Shown in pieces: positions 23,199 through 31,436 of a stretch of DNA of 43,595 nucleotides. The position numbers and the translations under genes were made by a program. The notes beneath the pieces were generated by a model that searched no databases, had not been told where the DNA came from, and saw only the letters and a list, made by a program, of their open reading frames with translations. Numbering within the stretch: position 1 is the stretch's first letter; the number at the start of each line of letters is the position of its first letter. This stretch comes from CAZQKE01 sp964593865 (GTDB lineage Bacteria > Chloroflexota > Anaerolineae > JAAYZQ01). The stretch lies in contig CAZQKE010000030.1 in NCBI GenBank assembly GCA_964593865.1, positions 1 to 43,595 of the forward strand, read 5' to 3'.

Positions 23199-23650
23199 CG
23201 GAGCCGCTCCTTGATGGCCCGCTCAACCTGCCGCTTCGCATCCCGCTTGGCCAAAGTCTGCCGCTTGTCATACTGTTTCTTGCCCCGCACCAAGGCGATC
23301 TCAACTTTGGCCAGCCCGTTTTTCAGGTAGAGTTTGGTGGGCACGACGGTAAAGCCCTTTTCCTGGACGCGGGCCTGTAGGCGATCAATTTCGCGGCGGT
23401 GGAGGAGCAGTTTGCGACGGCGGCGCGGGTTGTGATTCTGGCGGGAAGCGGGATCGTAAGGGGCGATATGGACGTTGACCAGCCACGCCTCGCCGTTTTC
23501 AAAGAGGACAAAACCCTCTTGCAAGCTCACCCGTCCGGCGCGGATTGACTTGATCTCGCTACCTTGCAAGACCAAGCCCGCCTCATAGGTATCGTAGAAC
23601 CGGTATTGGTGTCGGGCTTTGCGGTTGGTCGCAACGATCTTGATGCTCAC
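23195..23650 (-). CDS. smpB: SsrA-binding protein SmpB
   Basis: 151 residues, full length. Binds tmRNA and brings it to stalled ribosomes. The family pattern is clear: NRKARHQYRFYDTYEAGLVLQGSEIKSIR at the N-terminus, then RRRRKLLLHRREI, KGFTVVPTKLYLKNG, and the basic tail VRGKKQYDKRQTLAKRDAKR. The start is GTG with GGGGAAA upstream. The ssrA gene itself is not in the window. Confidence 0.97.
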   Translation of the reverse strand: MSIKIVATNRKARHQYRFYDTYEAGLVLQGSEIKSIRAGRVSLQEGFVLFENGEAWLVNVHIAPYDPASRQNHNPRRRRKLLLHRREIDRLQARVQEKGFTVVPTKLYLKNGLAKVEIALVRGKKQYDKRQTLAKRDAKRQVERAIKERLR

Positions 23651-23670
23651 GAATTTCCCCGATAATCGTA

Positions 23671-23762
23671 AGTGGGTCGTCTACGAATTGAGCACAACGC
23701 GCGAACGCACCCGGCCCGGTGGCGCAGGTCCGGAGACTAAGATCGCGGTTGAAACCGCCCCA
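23671..23762. repeat. Degenerate copy of the dispersed repeat mosaic
   Basis: The block GTCTACGAA..GCGCGAACGCACCCGGCCCGGTGGCGCAGG...ATCGCGGTTGAAACCGCC follows, with many changes, the same order as the block at 11594-11700 in the recF upstream gap. It lies in the 146-bp gap between smpB and the S41 protease. Confidence 0.5.
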
Positions 23763-23796
23763 AGCAAGCCGCCTGCATTCTCACGCTTTTGCCGTT

Positions 23797-25173
23797 TTAC
23801 CGGCCGGTCAGCAGGTACTCGACGGCGCGGTCCAGCTGCGGGTCCCGACCGGCATCAATGTCTTCTTCCGTCCGCTTGACTTCAATGTCGGGCGTCAGGC
23901 CCTGGCCGTGGATGGCCCGGTCGTTGGGCGTGAACCAGCGGGCGACGGTGACGCGCAGCTCCGCGCCGTTGCTCAGCTCATGGGGCCACTGCACCGAGCC
24001 TTTGCCAAAGGTTTGCTCGCCGATGAGGATGGCCCGGCCATGATCCTGCAACGCTCCGGCGACGATCTCGGACGCGCTGGCCGAACCCCCGTCTACCAGC
24101 ACAACCATAGGCAGGTCCGGCACGGTGGGGCGGTGAGGGGTGCGCAGGATTTCGGGGTCCGCGTTCTTGTACCGCTCAATGACCACTACGCTATCTTTGG
24201 GTAGGAATAGGCTGCTGACCAAGACCGCCTCGTTGAGCCAACCGCCGGGGTTGCCCCGCAAGTCCAAGATGAGGCCCTTGGGGTTCTGCTTCAGCATCTC
24301 TTGGATGGCTTTGTCCAGCTTGACGCTGGCGTCGGAGCTAAAGTCAAGGAGACTGACATAGGCGATCCCATCCTCCCGCATTTCCGATTCTACAACGGGG
24401 ATCTCAATGCGGGCACGGATGATTTCCACCTCAAAGGGTTCTTCACCCTCGCGCAGGATGGTAAGGCGTACCGGTGTTCCGGCCGGGCCGCGGATGAGGG
24501 AGATGGCTTCGTAGATGCTCATGTTCTCGATGGGGGTATCGTCTACCTTGAGAACGATGTCGTTGCGGCGGAGGCCCGCCTTTTCCGCCGGTTGGTCCTT
24601 GAAGGTGCTGACGATCATCAGCCGCCCTTCCTTCATGGTGACGTAGGCGCCGATCCCCTCAAACGTGCCCGAATCGTCCTCGCGGTTGATGGCGGCAATG
24701 TCCGGCTCGATAAAAGCGGTGAAAGGGTCATCCAGCGTGCTGAGGGCGCCGCGAATGGCCCCATACGTCATCTCCTCCTCGGAGGGCAAGTGGCCGTAGA
24801 AATCGCGCTGGACCAGGTTCCATGCTTCCCAGAAAAGGTCAAAGTCGGTGCCCCTGGGTGGCGGAATCTTGACCGTTGGGGCCGGGGTGGGGGTCGCCGT
24901 CGGTCGGGCGGAGGCGATGGGGCTGGTGGGAGCCGATTCGGTCGTAGGCATCGGCCCTTCTGCGGACAAGGTAGGGGCCGACTCCGACTCCCCAAGTCCG
25001 GGCATGGGCGTCGGCGTTGGGGGCAGGGCGACGGTGGCGGTAGGGCCAAGGGCAATAGGCTCGGGTTTGGCAATCAGGTACCCGCTGGCAAAGCCAACGA
25101 CGAACCCCAGGCTACCGGCGATAATGGCTACGACGGCTACTAACAGTGCAGTGCGACAACCGTTTGACTCCAT
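23797..25173 (-). CDS. C-terminal processing peptidase (S41 family, CtpA-like)
   Basis: 458 residues. One N-terminal membrane helix (about 8-32) is followed by a Pro/Thr/Ser-rich linker (to about 105). A PDZ domain comes next (about 170-255, GIGAYVTMKEGRLMIVSTF and AGLRRNDIVLKVDD). The S41 catalytic core contains LDLRGNPGG, GGSASASE (serine at about 364-368) and GEQTFGKGSVQ (Lys391). An extracytoplasmic serine protease for tail-specific processing or envelope protein turnover. The ATG at 25173 follows GGAG; an upstream in-frame start at 25224 is less likely. It has its own promoter, divergent from the FHA gene. Confidence 0.95.
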   Translation of the reverse strand: MESNGCRTALLVAVVAIIAGSLGFVVGFASGYLIAKPEPIALGPTATVALPPTPTPMPGLGESESAPTLSAEGPMPTTESAPTSPIASARPTATPTPAPTVKIPPPRGTDFDLFWEAWNLVQRDFYGHLPSEEEMTYGAIRGALSTLDDPFTAFIEPDIAAINREDDSGTFEGIGAYVTMKEGRLMIVSTFKDQPAEKAGLRRNDIVLKVDDTPIENMSIYEAISLIRGPAGTPVRLTILREGEEPFEVEIIRARIEIPVVESEMREDGIAYVSLLDFSSDASVKLDKAIQEMLKQNPKGLILDLRGNPGGWLNEAVLVSSLFLPKDSVVVIERYKNADPEILRTPHRPTVPDLPMVVLVDGGSASASEIVAGALQDHGRAILIGEQTFGKGSVQWPHELSNGAELRVTVARWFTPNDRAIHGQGLTPDIEVKRTEEDIDAGRDPQLDRAVEYLLTGR

Positions 25174-25256
25174 TTCAGATCTCCGTTCCTTATTTGTATC
25201 TCTCACCGCTACACGCATCCGCACCGAAGGCTGCTCTTCGGATCGGTTGCGGGAGT

Positions 25257-25285
25257 ATTATAACAGGGCTGGCTCCGGGGGTCAA
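25257..25285 (-). promoter_or_regulatory. Promoter of the S41 peptidase gene
   Basis: On the minus strand TTGACC (25285-25280), 17-bp spacer, TATAAT (25262-25257). The leader is about 75 nt. It lies back to back with the FHA operon promoter in a 290-bp divergent gap that contains no gene. Confidence 0.78.
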
Positions 25286-25361
25286 ATCGGGTGTCGATTT
25301 TCAGCGGGAGATGCCCGCGGCCTACATGCAACTGCTCGGCAAAGCATCTCGTATAGATGTT

Positions 25362-25390
25362 TTGACGGATACGGCTCTTTAGGTTATACT
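25362..25390 (+). promoter_or_regulatory. Promoter of the FHA / coiled-coil / kinase operon
   Basis: TTGACG (25362-25367), 17-bp spacer, TATACT (25385-25390). The predicted start near 25397 gives a 67-nt leader ending in AAAAGGAGGA before the ATG at 25464. Confidence 0.78.
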
Positions 25391-25463
25391 GAGGGAAGCA
25401 ATTCGGCATGGAATTTGGCTCTGCGAGACCGAAGGTCTGGGCGCGAGAGAAAAGGAGGAAACC

Positions 25464-26435
25464 ATGATTTGTCCCAACTGCGGAAACCAAACGAGCGAAG
25501 GCGCAATTTTTTGCGATCAATGTGGCACGAAACTTCCCGTGGAGGAAAAGGCTGCTTCTCCGTCTGCTCCCGCCGACGGCACCGTCATCTGCCCGGCCTG
25601 CGGCGCGGGCAATGTGCCCGGCGAGGCGTTCTGCGAATATTGCGGCTCGCCCCTAGAAGCCCCTACCCCTGCCGCAGCCGAGGAGCCTGCTTCTGTACCG
25701 GTCGCCGAGACCGAAGCAGAATCTGCTCCCCCGGCGGAGGAACTCTCTTCCGAACCGACGGTCGCCGGAGAACCCTCCGCACCCGCCCCGGAGGAATCCA
25801 CCGTCCTCACCTGCCCCACCTGCGGCGCGGAGGTTCTGCCCGGCGAGGCGTTCTGTGCCAACTGCGGCGCATCCCTGGCCGAACCGCCTCTCCCGCCTGA
25901 ACCGGTTGCCGAAGAAGAGGTGATGCCGGCCCCCGCGCCGCCCGCCGAGGAGGAATCCCCGGCCCCGGAGCCGGAGGAGGAAACGCCTCCGGCGGCCCTC
26001 ACCTGCCCGGCCTGCGGTGCGGAGGTGGAAGAGGGCGATGCCTTCTGCAGCGCGTGTGGGTTTTCCCTCAAAGGGGCTGCACCTGCCGCACCGGTAGCCC
26101 CTCCGTCTTCTGCCGGGCCACGCCTCATCGTTGCCGCTTCCGGGGCCGAAATCCCCTTGCCGGAAGCGGACGAGATCCTTATCGGGCGCGAGGACCCCAT
26201 CAGCGGCATCTATCCCGATGTGGACCTGACGCCCCATGGTGGCGAGGAAGGGGGTGTCTCGCGGCGACACGCGAGGCTCATCGTTGAAGGGGGGAACTAT
26301 TTTATTGAGGATCTGGATAGCACCAACTTTACCTTCATCAACAAGCAAAAGATCGCACCCAAGACTCGCACTCCTGTTCAGGATGGCGACGAGATCCGCT
26401 GTGGGCGAGTGGCTCTGATTCTCAAGGTCACGTAG
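25464..26435 (+). CDS. Protein with four zinc ribbons and a C-terminal FHA domain
   Basis: 323 residues. Four CxxC...CxxC zinc ribbons start near residues 3, 43, 117 and 180 (CPNCGN..FCDQCG; CPACGAGNVPGEAFCEYCG; CPTCGAEVLPGEAFCANCG; CPACGAEVEEGDAFCSACG). They are joined by acidic Pro/Ala/Glu linkers that contain many serines and threonines. The C-terminal FHA domain (about 226-322) shows ILIGRE, VSRRHARL and IEDLDSTN, the phosphothreonine-binding elements. FHA domains read threonine phosphorylation. The Ser/Thr kinase two genes downstream in the same operon is the obvious writer. Cytoplasmic; partner unknown. Confidence 0.92.
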   Translation: MICPNCGNQTSEGAIFCDQCGTKLPVEEKAASPSAPADGTVICPACGAGNVPGEAFCEYCGSPLEAPTPAAAEEPASVPVAETEAESAPPAEELSSEPTVAGEPSAPAPEESTVLTCPTCGAEVLPGEAFCANCGASLAEPPLPPEPVAEEEVMPAPAPPAEEESPAPEPEEETPPAALTCPACGAEVEEGDAFCSACGFSLKGAAPAAPVAPPSSAGPRLIVAASGAEIPLPEADEILIGREDPISGIYPDVDLTPHGGEEGGVSRRHARLIVEGGNYFIEDLDSTNFTFINKQKIAPKTRTPVQDGDEIRCGRVALILKVT

Positions 26436-26444
26436 GGGGACGCG

Positions 26445-27566
26445 ATGGAGCTGATGATCCCAACCCGCCGGCAAATCGAAGAGCGTCTGCGTCCCGCTTT
26501 CCCGCCGGAACAATGCGGGCCGCTGGTAGACGTGTTGGACCTTTTGCGGCAGATTGAGATCGCACGGGCTGCCGATACACAGGACCTGAAACGGGGCCTG
26601 GCCGGGCTAACTCAGGAGGTCAAGGCGTTGGCCGCCGCCCAGTGGCGTACCGATGAACGGTTGGCATCGCTTGAGAAGCGGGTAGGCAAACACTTTGCCG
26701 AGTTGGCCGCTGCCCAGCGACGCACCGATGAACGGTTGGGCGAGTTGGCTGCCGCCCAGCGACGTACCGATGAACGGGTGGCGTCGCTTGAGACTCGGAT
26801 GGACAAACGCTTTGCCGAGTTGGCTGCCGCCCAGCGACGCACCGATGAACGGTTGGGCGAGTTGGCTGCCGCCCAGCAGCGCACCGATGAACGGTTGGGT
26901 GAGTTGGCTGCCGCCCAGCAGCGCACCGATGAACGGTTGGGTGAGTTGGCTGCCGCCCAGCGACGCACCGATGAACGGTTGGGTGAGTTGGCTGCCGCCC
27001 AGCGGCGCACCGATGAACGGTTGGGTGAGTTGGCTGCCGCCCAGCAGCGCACCGATGAACGGTTGGGTGAGTTGGCTGCCGCCCAGCGGCGCACCGATGA
27101 GAGTGTGGTGCGCTTGAGCCAAGCCGTCGAGAAACTGAGCCAGGGTATGGACGACCTGCGCCAGGTTGTCGGTAGCATGATCAATCGCTTTGGGTTCGAC
27201 CTGGAAGAGTTTGTCGCCGCGTTGCTGCCTCCCTGGCTGGAACGCAACTATGGTGTCACGGATCTATCGCTGGAACGGCGTCACTTCCGGCTGGAGGACG
27301 GAACGACCGAGGAGGTGGACCTGGTCGGAATCGGGCGCCGGGATGAACGGCCTATCACGGTGCTGGCCGAGTGCCGTACCAGCGTCGGCGGCGGCGGAGT
27401 GCGACAGCTGGCCACCAAGCTGGGTGCCGTGGCCGCCACCATTCGGGATATGCCGGTGGCCCGCGTCATCGTTGCCATGAACATCCACCCCAGCGCGGAA
27501 CAGGCGGCTGCCGAAGCCGGAATCTGGCTTGTGCCCTACAGTCGCATCAACCGCGAGCGAGGATGA
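26445..27566 (+). CDS. Coiled-coil protein with C-terminal PD-(D/E)XK-like domain (DUF3782-like)
   Basis: 373 residues. A short N-terminal region is followed by a long coiled coil (about 45-245) largely built from a 14-residue repeat, L-A-A-A-Q-x-R-T-D-E-R-L-G-E. The C-terminal domain (about 255-370) resembles the nuclease-like domain found after coiled coils in DUF3782-type proteins. The acidic pair is visible as EEVD (Asp292) and AECR (Glu309), but arginine (R311) replaces the usual lysine of E-x-K, so activity may be altered or lost. It starts 9 bp after the FHA gene and its stop overlaps the kinase start (ATGA). It is probably a structural or effector part of the kinase module. Confidence 0.8.
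   Translation: MELMIPTRRQIEERLRPAFPPEQCGPLVDVLDLLRQIEIARAADTQDLKRGLAGLTQEVKALAAAQWRTDERLASLEKRVGKHFAELAAAQRRTDERLGELAAAQRRTDERVASLETRMDKRFAELAAAQRRTDERLGELAAAQQRTDERLGELAAAQQRTDERLGELAAAQRRTDERLGELAAAQRRTDERLGELAAAQQRTDERLGELAAAQRRTDESVVRLSQAVEKLSQGMDDLRQVVGSMINRFGFDLEEFVAALLPPWLERNYGVTDLSLERRHFRLEDGTTEEVDLVGIGRRDERPITVLAECRTSVGGGGVRQLATKLGAVAATIRDMPVARVIVAMNIHPSAEQAAAEAGIWLVPYSRINRERG
26820..27104 (+). repeat. 42-bp coding minisatellite in the coiled-coil gene
   Basis: Six full 42-bp units and a partial seventh, each encoding LAAAQ(R/Q)RTDERLGE. Further less regular units lie upstream, at 26703 and 26745. The units differ mainly at silent sites and at the R/Q codon. Because 42 is a multiple of 3 and spans two heptads, copy-number change would lengthen or shorten the coiled coil without frameshift. 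Confidence 0.93.
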
Positions 27567-29188
27567 GCGACGATATTCCTTGCCCCGCCTGTGGCCGTTT
27601 GAACCGTCCCGGGGCGCGGTACTGCGTCGCCTGCCGGACGCCGTTGGATGCTGCCGCGCCACCCGTCGTGGCGCCGCTTCATCCCGGCCAATTGCTGGAT
27701 GGCGGCGCGTACCGCGTTGTGCGCCCTTTGGGCAAAGGGGGAATGGGGGCCGTCTGGCTGGTAGCCCAGACCCAGGCTTTTGACCGGCTCGCCGTCATCA
27801 AAGAGGTCATTGACTACTTTGACCCCACCGACGCGGCAGAACGGGCCAGAGCCGTCGCTCGCTTTGAGGCCGAGGCCCGTACCCTGGGCATTCTCAAACA
27901 CCCCGGTATCCCCGATTTGTACGCCTATTTTTCCGAGGGGGGCCACAACTATCTGGTCATGGAGTATATTGAAGGGCCGGACCTGCGCCATTGGCTTTCC
28001 CCCAACGACGACCGATTGACGGAGGCGCAGGTCCTGCGCTATACCATCCAGATCTGCGAGGTGCTGGAATATCTGGCCCGACAACAACCCCCCGTTGTCC
28101 ACAATGACGTCAAACCGGCCAACATCATCATAGACAAGCACAGCGGGCGGGCCGTATTGGTGGATTTCGGCACGGCCCAGACGCGGCGGCGTGCCTCTCC
28201 GACAGGCCATCCCGACCGGCAACGGGAGAGCATCTACGGCACGGTCGGCTATGCTGCGCCGGAACTGTACCGGGGTGAAGCGGACCCTCGCTCCGATGTC
28301 TATGCCCTGGCCGCGACGGCCTATCACCTGCTGACCGACGATGACCCCCGCGATCATCCATCTCGCTTCCCCAAGTTGGATTCCCTTTCCCCGGCCCTGG
28401 CCGCCATCCTGCGGGCCGCTTTGAACCCTCGGCCGGAGGCGCGGCTCACGGCGACTCAGTTCCGCCAACGGCTGGAGCGTTACTTGGCCGGGTTGAGCCG
28501 ATCTCCCTCTGTCGCCCCTTCCCCTGTGAGCAAGGTCGCCACGCCATCGCAGCCCGGCAAGATGGAGCTGCGCACCCGCCGCCTGCGCCTGCAGGCCGTC
28601 TCCGGGCAGCCCATCTCGGCCCAGATCGGAATCGCCAACGGCGGGCCGGGTGACCTGCGTGGCGAGGCATTGAGCACACGACCGTGGTTGAAAGTGGCAG
28701 GAACATTTTCCTGTCCGCCGGGTCAGGTCTGTGCCGTGCCCATAGAGATAGACACCGCCGGCCTGCGCCCCGGTGACCACTTGGCCGCCGTTACCCTGAC
28801 GCCCATCGGCGGAGAGGCGGAGGTCGTTCCGGTGCAGGTCTCCCTGGTGGAGCCCCGGCCACCGCGCATAGAGGTCCACCCCACGGCGGTTGACTTTGGC
28901 ACGGTGGACCGCCGAGCACTTCACACCGCGCCCCGTCAGGTGACCGTCACCAACGGGGGGGGAGGGGAGGCCCGGGTGCGGGTAGAGGGTGCACCCCGTT
29001 GGCTCTTGGTCAACCCGGAAGCCTTCCGGTTGGCCCCAGGGGCGCAACAGGTAGTCCGCCTCATCGGGCGGGTGGACCGGGTGCGGGGACGCAAACAAAA
29101 GGTCCGGCTGATCTTCGCCCTGGAGGGCGGGCCGGACCGCCAAGTAGAGGTGCAGCTGCGGATAAAGCGGCGGGGCCTCTTCGGCTGA
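27563..29188 (+). CDS. Zinc-ribbon Ser/Thr protein kinase with C-terminal beta-sandwich domains
   Basis: 541 residues. An N-terminal zinc ribbon (CPACGRLNRPGARYCVAC, 7-24) is followed by a protein kinase domain (about 48-315). It has a glycine loop GKGGMGAV, VIKE (Lys80), catalytic loop HNDVKPAN (Asp182, Lys184, Asn187), DFG 201-203 and GTVGYAAPE. The residue before the catalytic aspartate is asparagine, so it is a non-RD kinase. The C-terminal part (about 335-540) looks like two Ig/ASH-like sandwiches (HPTAVDFGTVDRR, TVTNGGGG). No membrane helix is seen, so it is cytoplasmic. The ATGA overlap with the preceding gene shows coupling. Likely substrates are the Thr-rich partner proteins in the operon. 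Confidence 0.93.
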   Translation: MSDDIPCPACGRLNRPGARYCVACRTPLDAAAPPVVAPLHPGQLLDGGAYRVVRPLGKGGMGAVWLVAQTQAFDRLAVIKEVIDYFDPTDAAERARAVARFEAEARTLGILKHPGIPDLYAYFSEGGHNYLVMEYIEGPDLRHWLSPNDDRLTEAQVLRYTIQICEVLEYLARQQPPVVHNDVKPANIIIDKHSGRAVLVDFGTAQTRRRASPTGHPDRQRESIYGTVGYAAPELYRGEADPRSDVYALAATAYHLLTDDDPRDHPSRFPKLDSLSPALAAILRAALNPRPEARLTATQFRQRLERYLAGLSRSPSVAPSPVSKVATPSQPGKMELRTRRLRLQAVSGQPISAQIGIANGGPGDLRGEALSTRPWLKVAGTFSCPPGQVCAVPIEIDTAGLRPGDHLAAVTLTPIGGEAEVVPVQVSLVEPRPPRIEVHPTAVDFGTVDRRALHTAPRQVTVTNGGGGEARVRVEGAPRWLLVNPEAFRLAPGAQQVVRLIGRVDRVRGRKQKVRLIFALEGGPDRQVEVQLRIKRRGLFG

Positions 29189-29223
29189 GGCGACGCCGCA
29201 GGCCCCGTCATCGGCAACGGCTG

Positions 29224-29880
29224 CTATACATAATCTTCAATGCGGTGTCGGGCGGCATAAGCTGCTGCCTGTGCCCGTGAAGTCAGACCGAGTTTGCCGA
29301 GGATGTTGCTGACATAGTTGCGCACCGTTTTTTCACTCAAGTGGAGGGCGATCCCGATCTCCCGGTTGGTTTGCCCTTCGGCGATGCGGGCCAGAATCTG
29401 CATCTCCTGGGCGTTGAGGTCGGCGAAGGCATGGGCGCGTTCCTGACGCCGCATTTCCCGCATCTTGGCAAAGACCCGGGCGGTCAGGGCCGGATCAAGA
29501 AGGTTTTCCCCCCGTCCGACCCGCTCCAATGCCCGAATCAGGTCATCGGAGCCGACCTTTTTGAGGACGTAGCCATCTGCCCCCGCTGCAATGGCATCAA
29601 ACAGTATTTCCTCGTCGGGGAAGGAGGTCAGGACGATCACCTTTGTTTCGGGTCGCTCCGCTTTGATCTGGCGGCACGCATCTACGCCGCTGCCCCCCGG
29701 CAGACGGATGTCTAGAACGACTACATCGGGGGCCAGGTGGCGTGCCTTGTTGACCGCGCCCCGCACGGTTCCCGCTTCGCCTACCACCTCCATCCCCGGC
29801 TGACGCGCGATAAGGGCTTGGAGGCCCACCCGTACCACTTCGTGGTCGTCTACAACCAAGATGCGTAGGGGTCTGTCCAT
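29224..29880 (-). CDS. NarL/LuxR-type response regulator
   Basis: 218 residues. Receiver domain (about 5-122): acidic pair Asp11/Asp12 (VVDDHE), phospho-acceptor Asp57 (VVLDIRL), conserved lysine in YVLKKV. The C-terminal LuxR helix-turn-helix (about 150-215) includes LNAQEMQILARIAEGQTNREIGIALHLSEKTVRNYVSNIL. The start at 29880 is preceded by GAGGAAG, which is part of a 15-bp repeat at the edge of the IS110 insertion. No sensor kinase is nearby; its original upstream neighbour and promoter seem displaced by the mobile element. It converges on the Ser/Thr kinase gene with a 35-bp gap. Confidence 0.94.
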   Translation of the reverse strand: MDRPLRILVVDDHEVVRVGLQALIARQPGMEVVGEAGTVRGAVNKARHLAPDVVVLDIRLPGGSGVDACRQIKAERPETKVIVLTSFPDEEILFDAIAAGADGYVLKKVGSDDLIRALERVGRGENLLDPALTARVFAKMREMRRQERAHAFADLNAQEMQILARIAEGQTNREIGIALHLSEKTVRNYVSNILGKLGLTSRAQAAAYAARHRIEDYV

Positions 29881-29899
29881 TCTACTTCCTCGAAAATAA

Positions 29900-31222
29900 C
29901 TACACGGTAGCAGCCTGAAGCTCAACGCTGACAGAACCACCGGTCAGTTTTTCAAGACGCCGCACCAGGTAGCTGATCTTGCTTTCCTTCTTGCGCCGGT
30001 CGAAATAGTCCCCACCCAGTTCCTGGTAGGGCTGCCGATAGGTGAGCATGTACCAGACGCTCCGTAACATCGAACGGGCCACTGCCACTATCGCCCGCTT
30101 CTTGCCCCGCCGCGCCGCCAAACGATGGTAACGCGCCTGCAAAAAAGTCCCCTTGCTCCGCGACGCGGCCCAGGCAGCCTGCACCATGATCCTGGACAAG
30201 GCCCGGTTCCCTTGCCTCGTGCGCCCCGAATACCGCTTCCCCCCGCTCTCATAATTGCCTGGCGCCAACCCGGCCCATGATGTCAGGTGTTCCGCCGTCG
30301 GAAACTGCTCCATCCGCAACCCAATCTCCGCCAGAATCACCTCCGCCGTCCGCCGATCCACCCCCGGCATCGTACCCAGCAAGGCCACCGCCTCTTCCCA
30401 CCCCAATGCTCCCTCCGCCTTTGCCTTCTCTCCCTGCACCTCGCCTCCCTCTCCGCTCCCTGATCCCCCAACTCTGTCTAATCCCTCCATCTGCCGCCGA
30501 ATCTCCTCGCCTATCTCCTCAATCTGCTCATCCAGGAAATCAATGTGGGCCAATTGTTTCGCCAGCAAAAAACGATGATGCTCCTCCACGATCCCCGTCA
30601 ATGCCTCCTCCAACTCCGGGATCTTGTTCCGCAACCGACCTCGCGCCAACTGCGCCATCTCCTTGACGTCCTCCTGCCCCCCGGCAATCTCCGCCAACAT
30701 CGCCCGCGCCGATACCCCCATCACATCCGACACCACCACCGCTAACTTGATGTTCGCCCCTTCCAACAACTTCTGCACCCGGTTGACCACCCGCGCACGC
30801 TCCTCCACCAACCGCGTCCGGTAGCGCGTCAACTCCCGCAAGGCCCGCTGCGGTTTGGGCGGAATGAAACTCGCTTTCAACAAGCCGTGCAACATCAACT
30901 CCGCCAACCACTCGCTGTCCTTCACATCCGTCTTGCGCCCCGGCACGCGCTTCACGTGCCGCGCGTTCACCAACCACACTTCAAATCGGTCCTCTAGAAT
31001 GTTGTACACCGGTTTCCAATAGTCGCCTGTGCTCTCCATCGCCACGTGGCTCAACGCCCATTCGTCCAACCAGTCGTGCAGGCTCAACAACTCCGGCGTC
31101 GTGGTCCCAAAGGTCCTCGTCTCCCACTCAATCCGCTCCTCCGCTGTGACGCGCATCCGCGTGGCTACCACCGTCTTCTTGTGCACATCCAGCCCCGCTA
31201 CTCGCTTGTACGTGATCTTCAT
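29900..31222 (-). CDS. IS110-family transposase (RNA-guided DEDD recombinase)
   Basis: 440 residues, complete. The N-terminal DEDD/RuvC-like domain begins with VAGLDVHKKTVVATRM and contains VAMESTGDYWKPV and RKTDVKDSEWLAELM. The C-terminal transposase_20 domain has LLGTMPGVDRRTAEVILAEIG and LAPGNYESGGKRYSGRTRQG, with the catalytic serine region after it. A Gly/Glu-rich low-complexity insert lies at about 275-295. The start at 31222 follows a G-rich stretch; the longer open frame to 31327 covers the probable leader. No frameshift is seen, so the element may be active. Confidence 0.95.
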   Translation of the reverse strand: MKITYKRVAGLDVHKKTVVATRMRVTAEERIEWETRTFGTTTPELLSLHDWLDEWALSHVAMESTGDYWKPVYNILEDRFEVWLVNARHVKRVPGRKTDVKDSEWLAELMLHGLLKASFIPPKPQRALRELTRYRTRLVEERARVVNRVQKLLEGANIKLAVVVSDVMGVSARAMLAEIAGGQEDVKEMAQLARGRLRNKIPELEEALTGIVEEHHRFLLAKQLAHIDFLDEQIEEIGEEIRRQMEGLDRVGGSGSGEGGEVQGEKAKAEGALGWEEAVALLGTMPGVDRRTAEVILAEIGLRMEQFPTAEHLTSWAGLAPGNYESGGKRYSGRTRQGNRALSRIMVQAAWAASRSKGTFLQARYHRLAARRGKKRAIVAVARSMLRSVWYMLTYRQPYQELGGDYFDRRKKESKISYLVRRLEKLTGGSVSVELQAATV

Positions 31223-31436
31223 CTCGCACCCCCACTGAAAATTCGGCTGGACGGATGTCCCGCTGGAAGGATTCTTCCTCACGTGCTCGCAGCAACAATT
31301 GACGGTGCCCCAGGACACCCGTGGCACACTTCCTCTCAGGCTCTCGGCACCAGCTACGCTTCGCCCTCAGACCAGCCGTCGCCTACAAGCTTACCACACT
31401 TGGTCCCCCCGCTCAAGATTGGGCAGACGCTGATCA
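31223..31436 (-). ncRNA. Non-coding left end of the IS110 element; possible bridge RNA
   Basis: In the IS110 group the non-coding end upstream of the transposase encodes the bridge RNA that pairs with donor and target DNA. This 214-nt stretch is non-coding and can form hairpins on the transposase strand, including GGAAG-AATC-CTTCC and GTGCC...GGCAC. I cannot fold it or identify guide loops here, so this is by position and family knowledge only. Confidence 0.35.

Noticed and set aside
26703..27104. CRISPR-like direct repeats
   Set aside because: The 42-bp units are contiguous coding sequence of a coiled coil without spacers.
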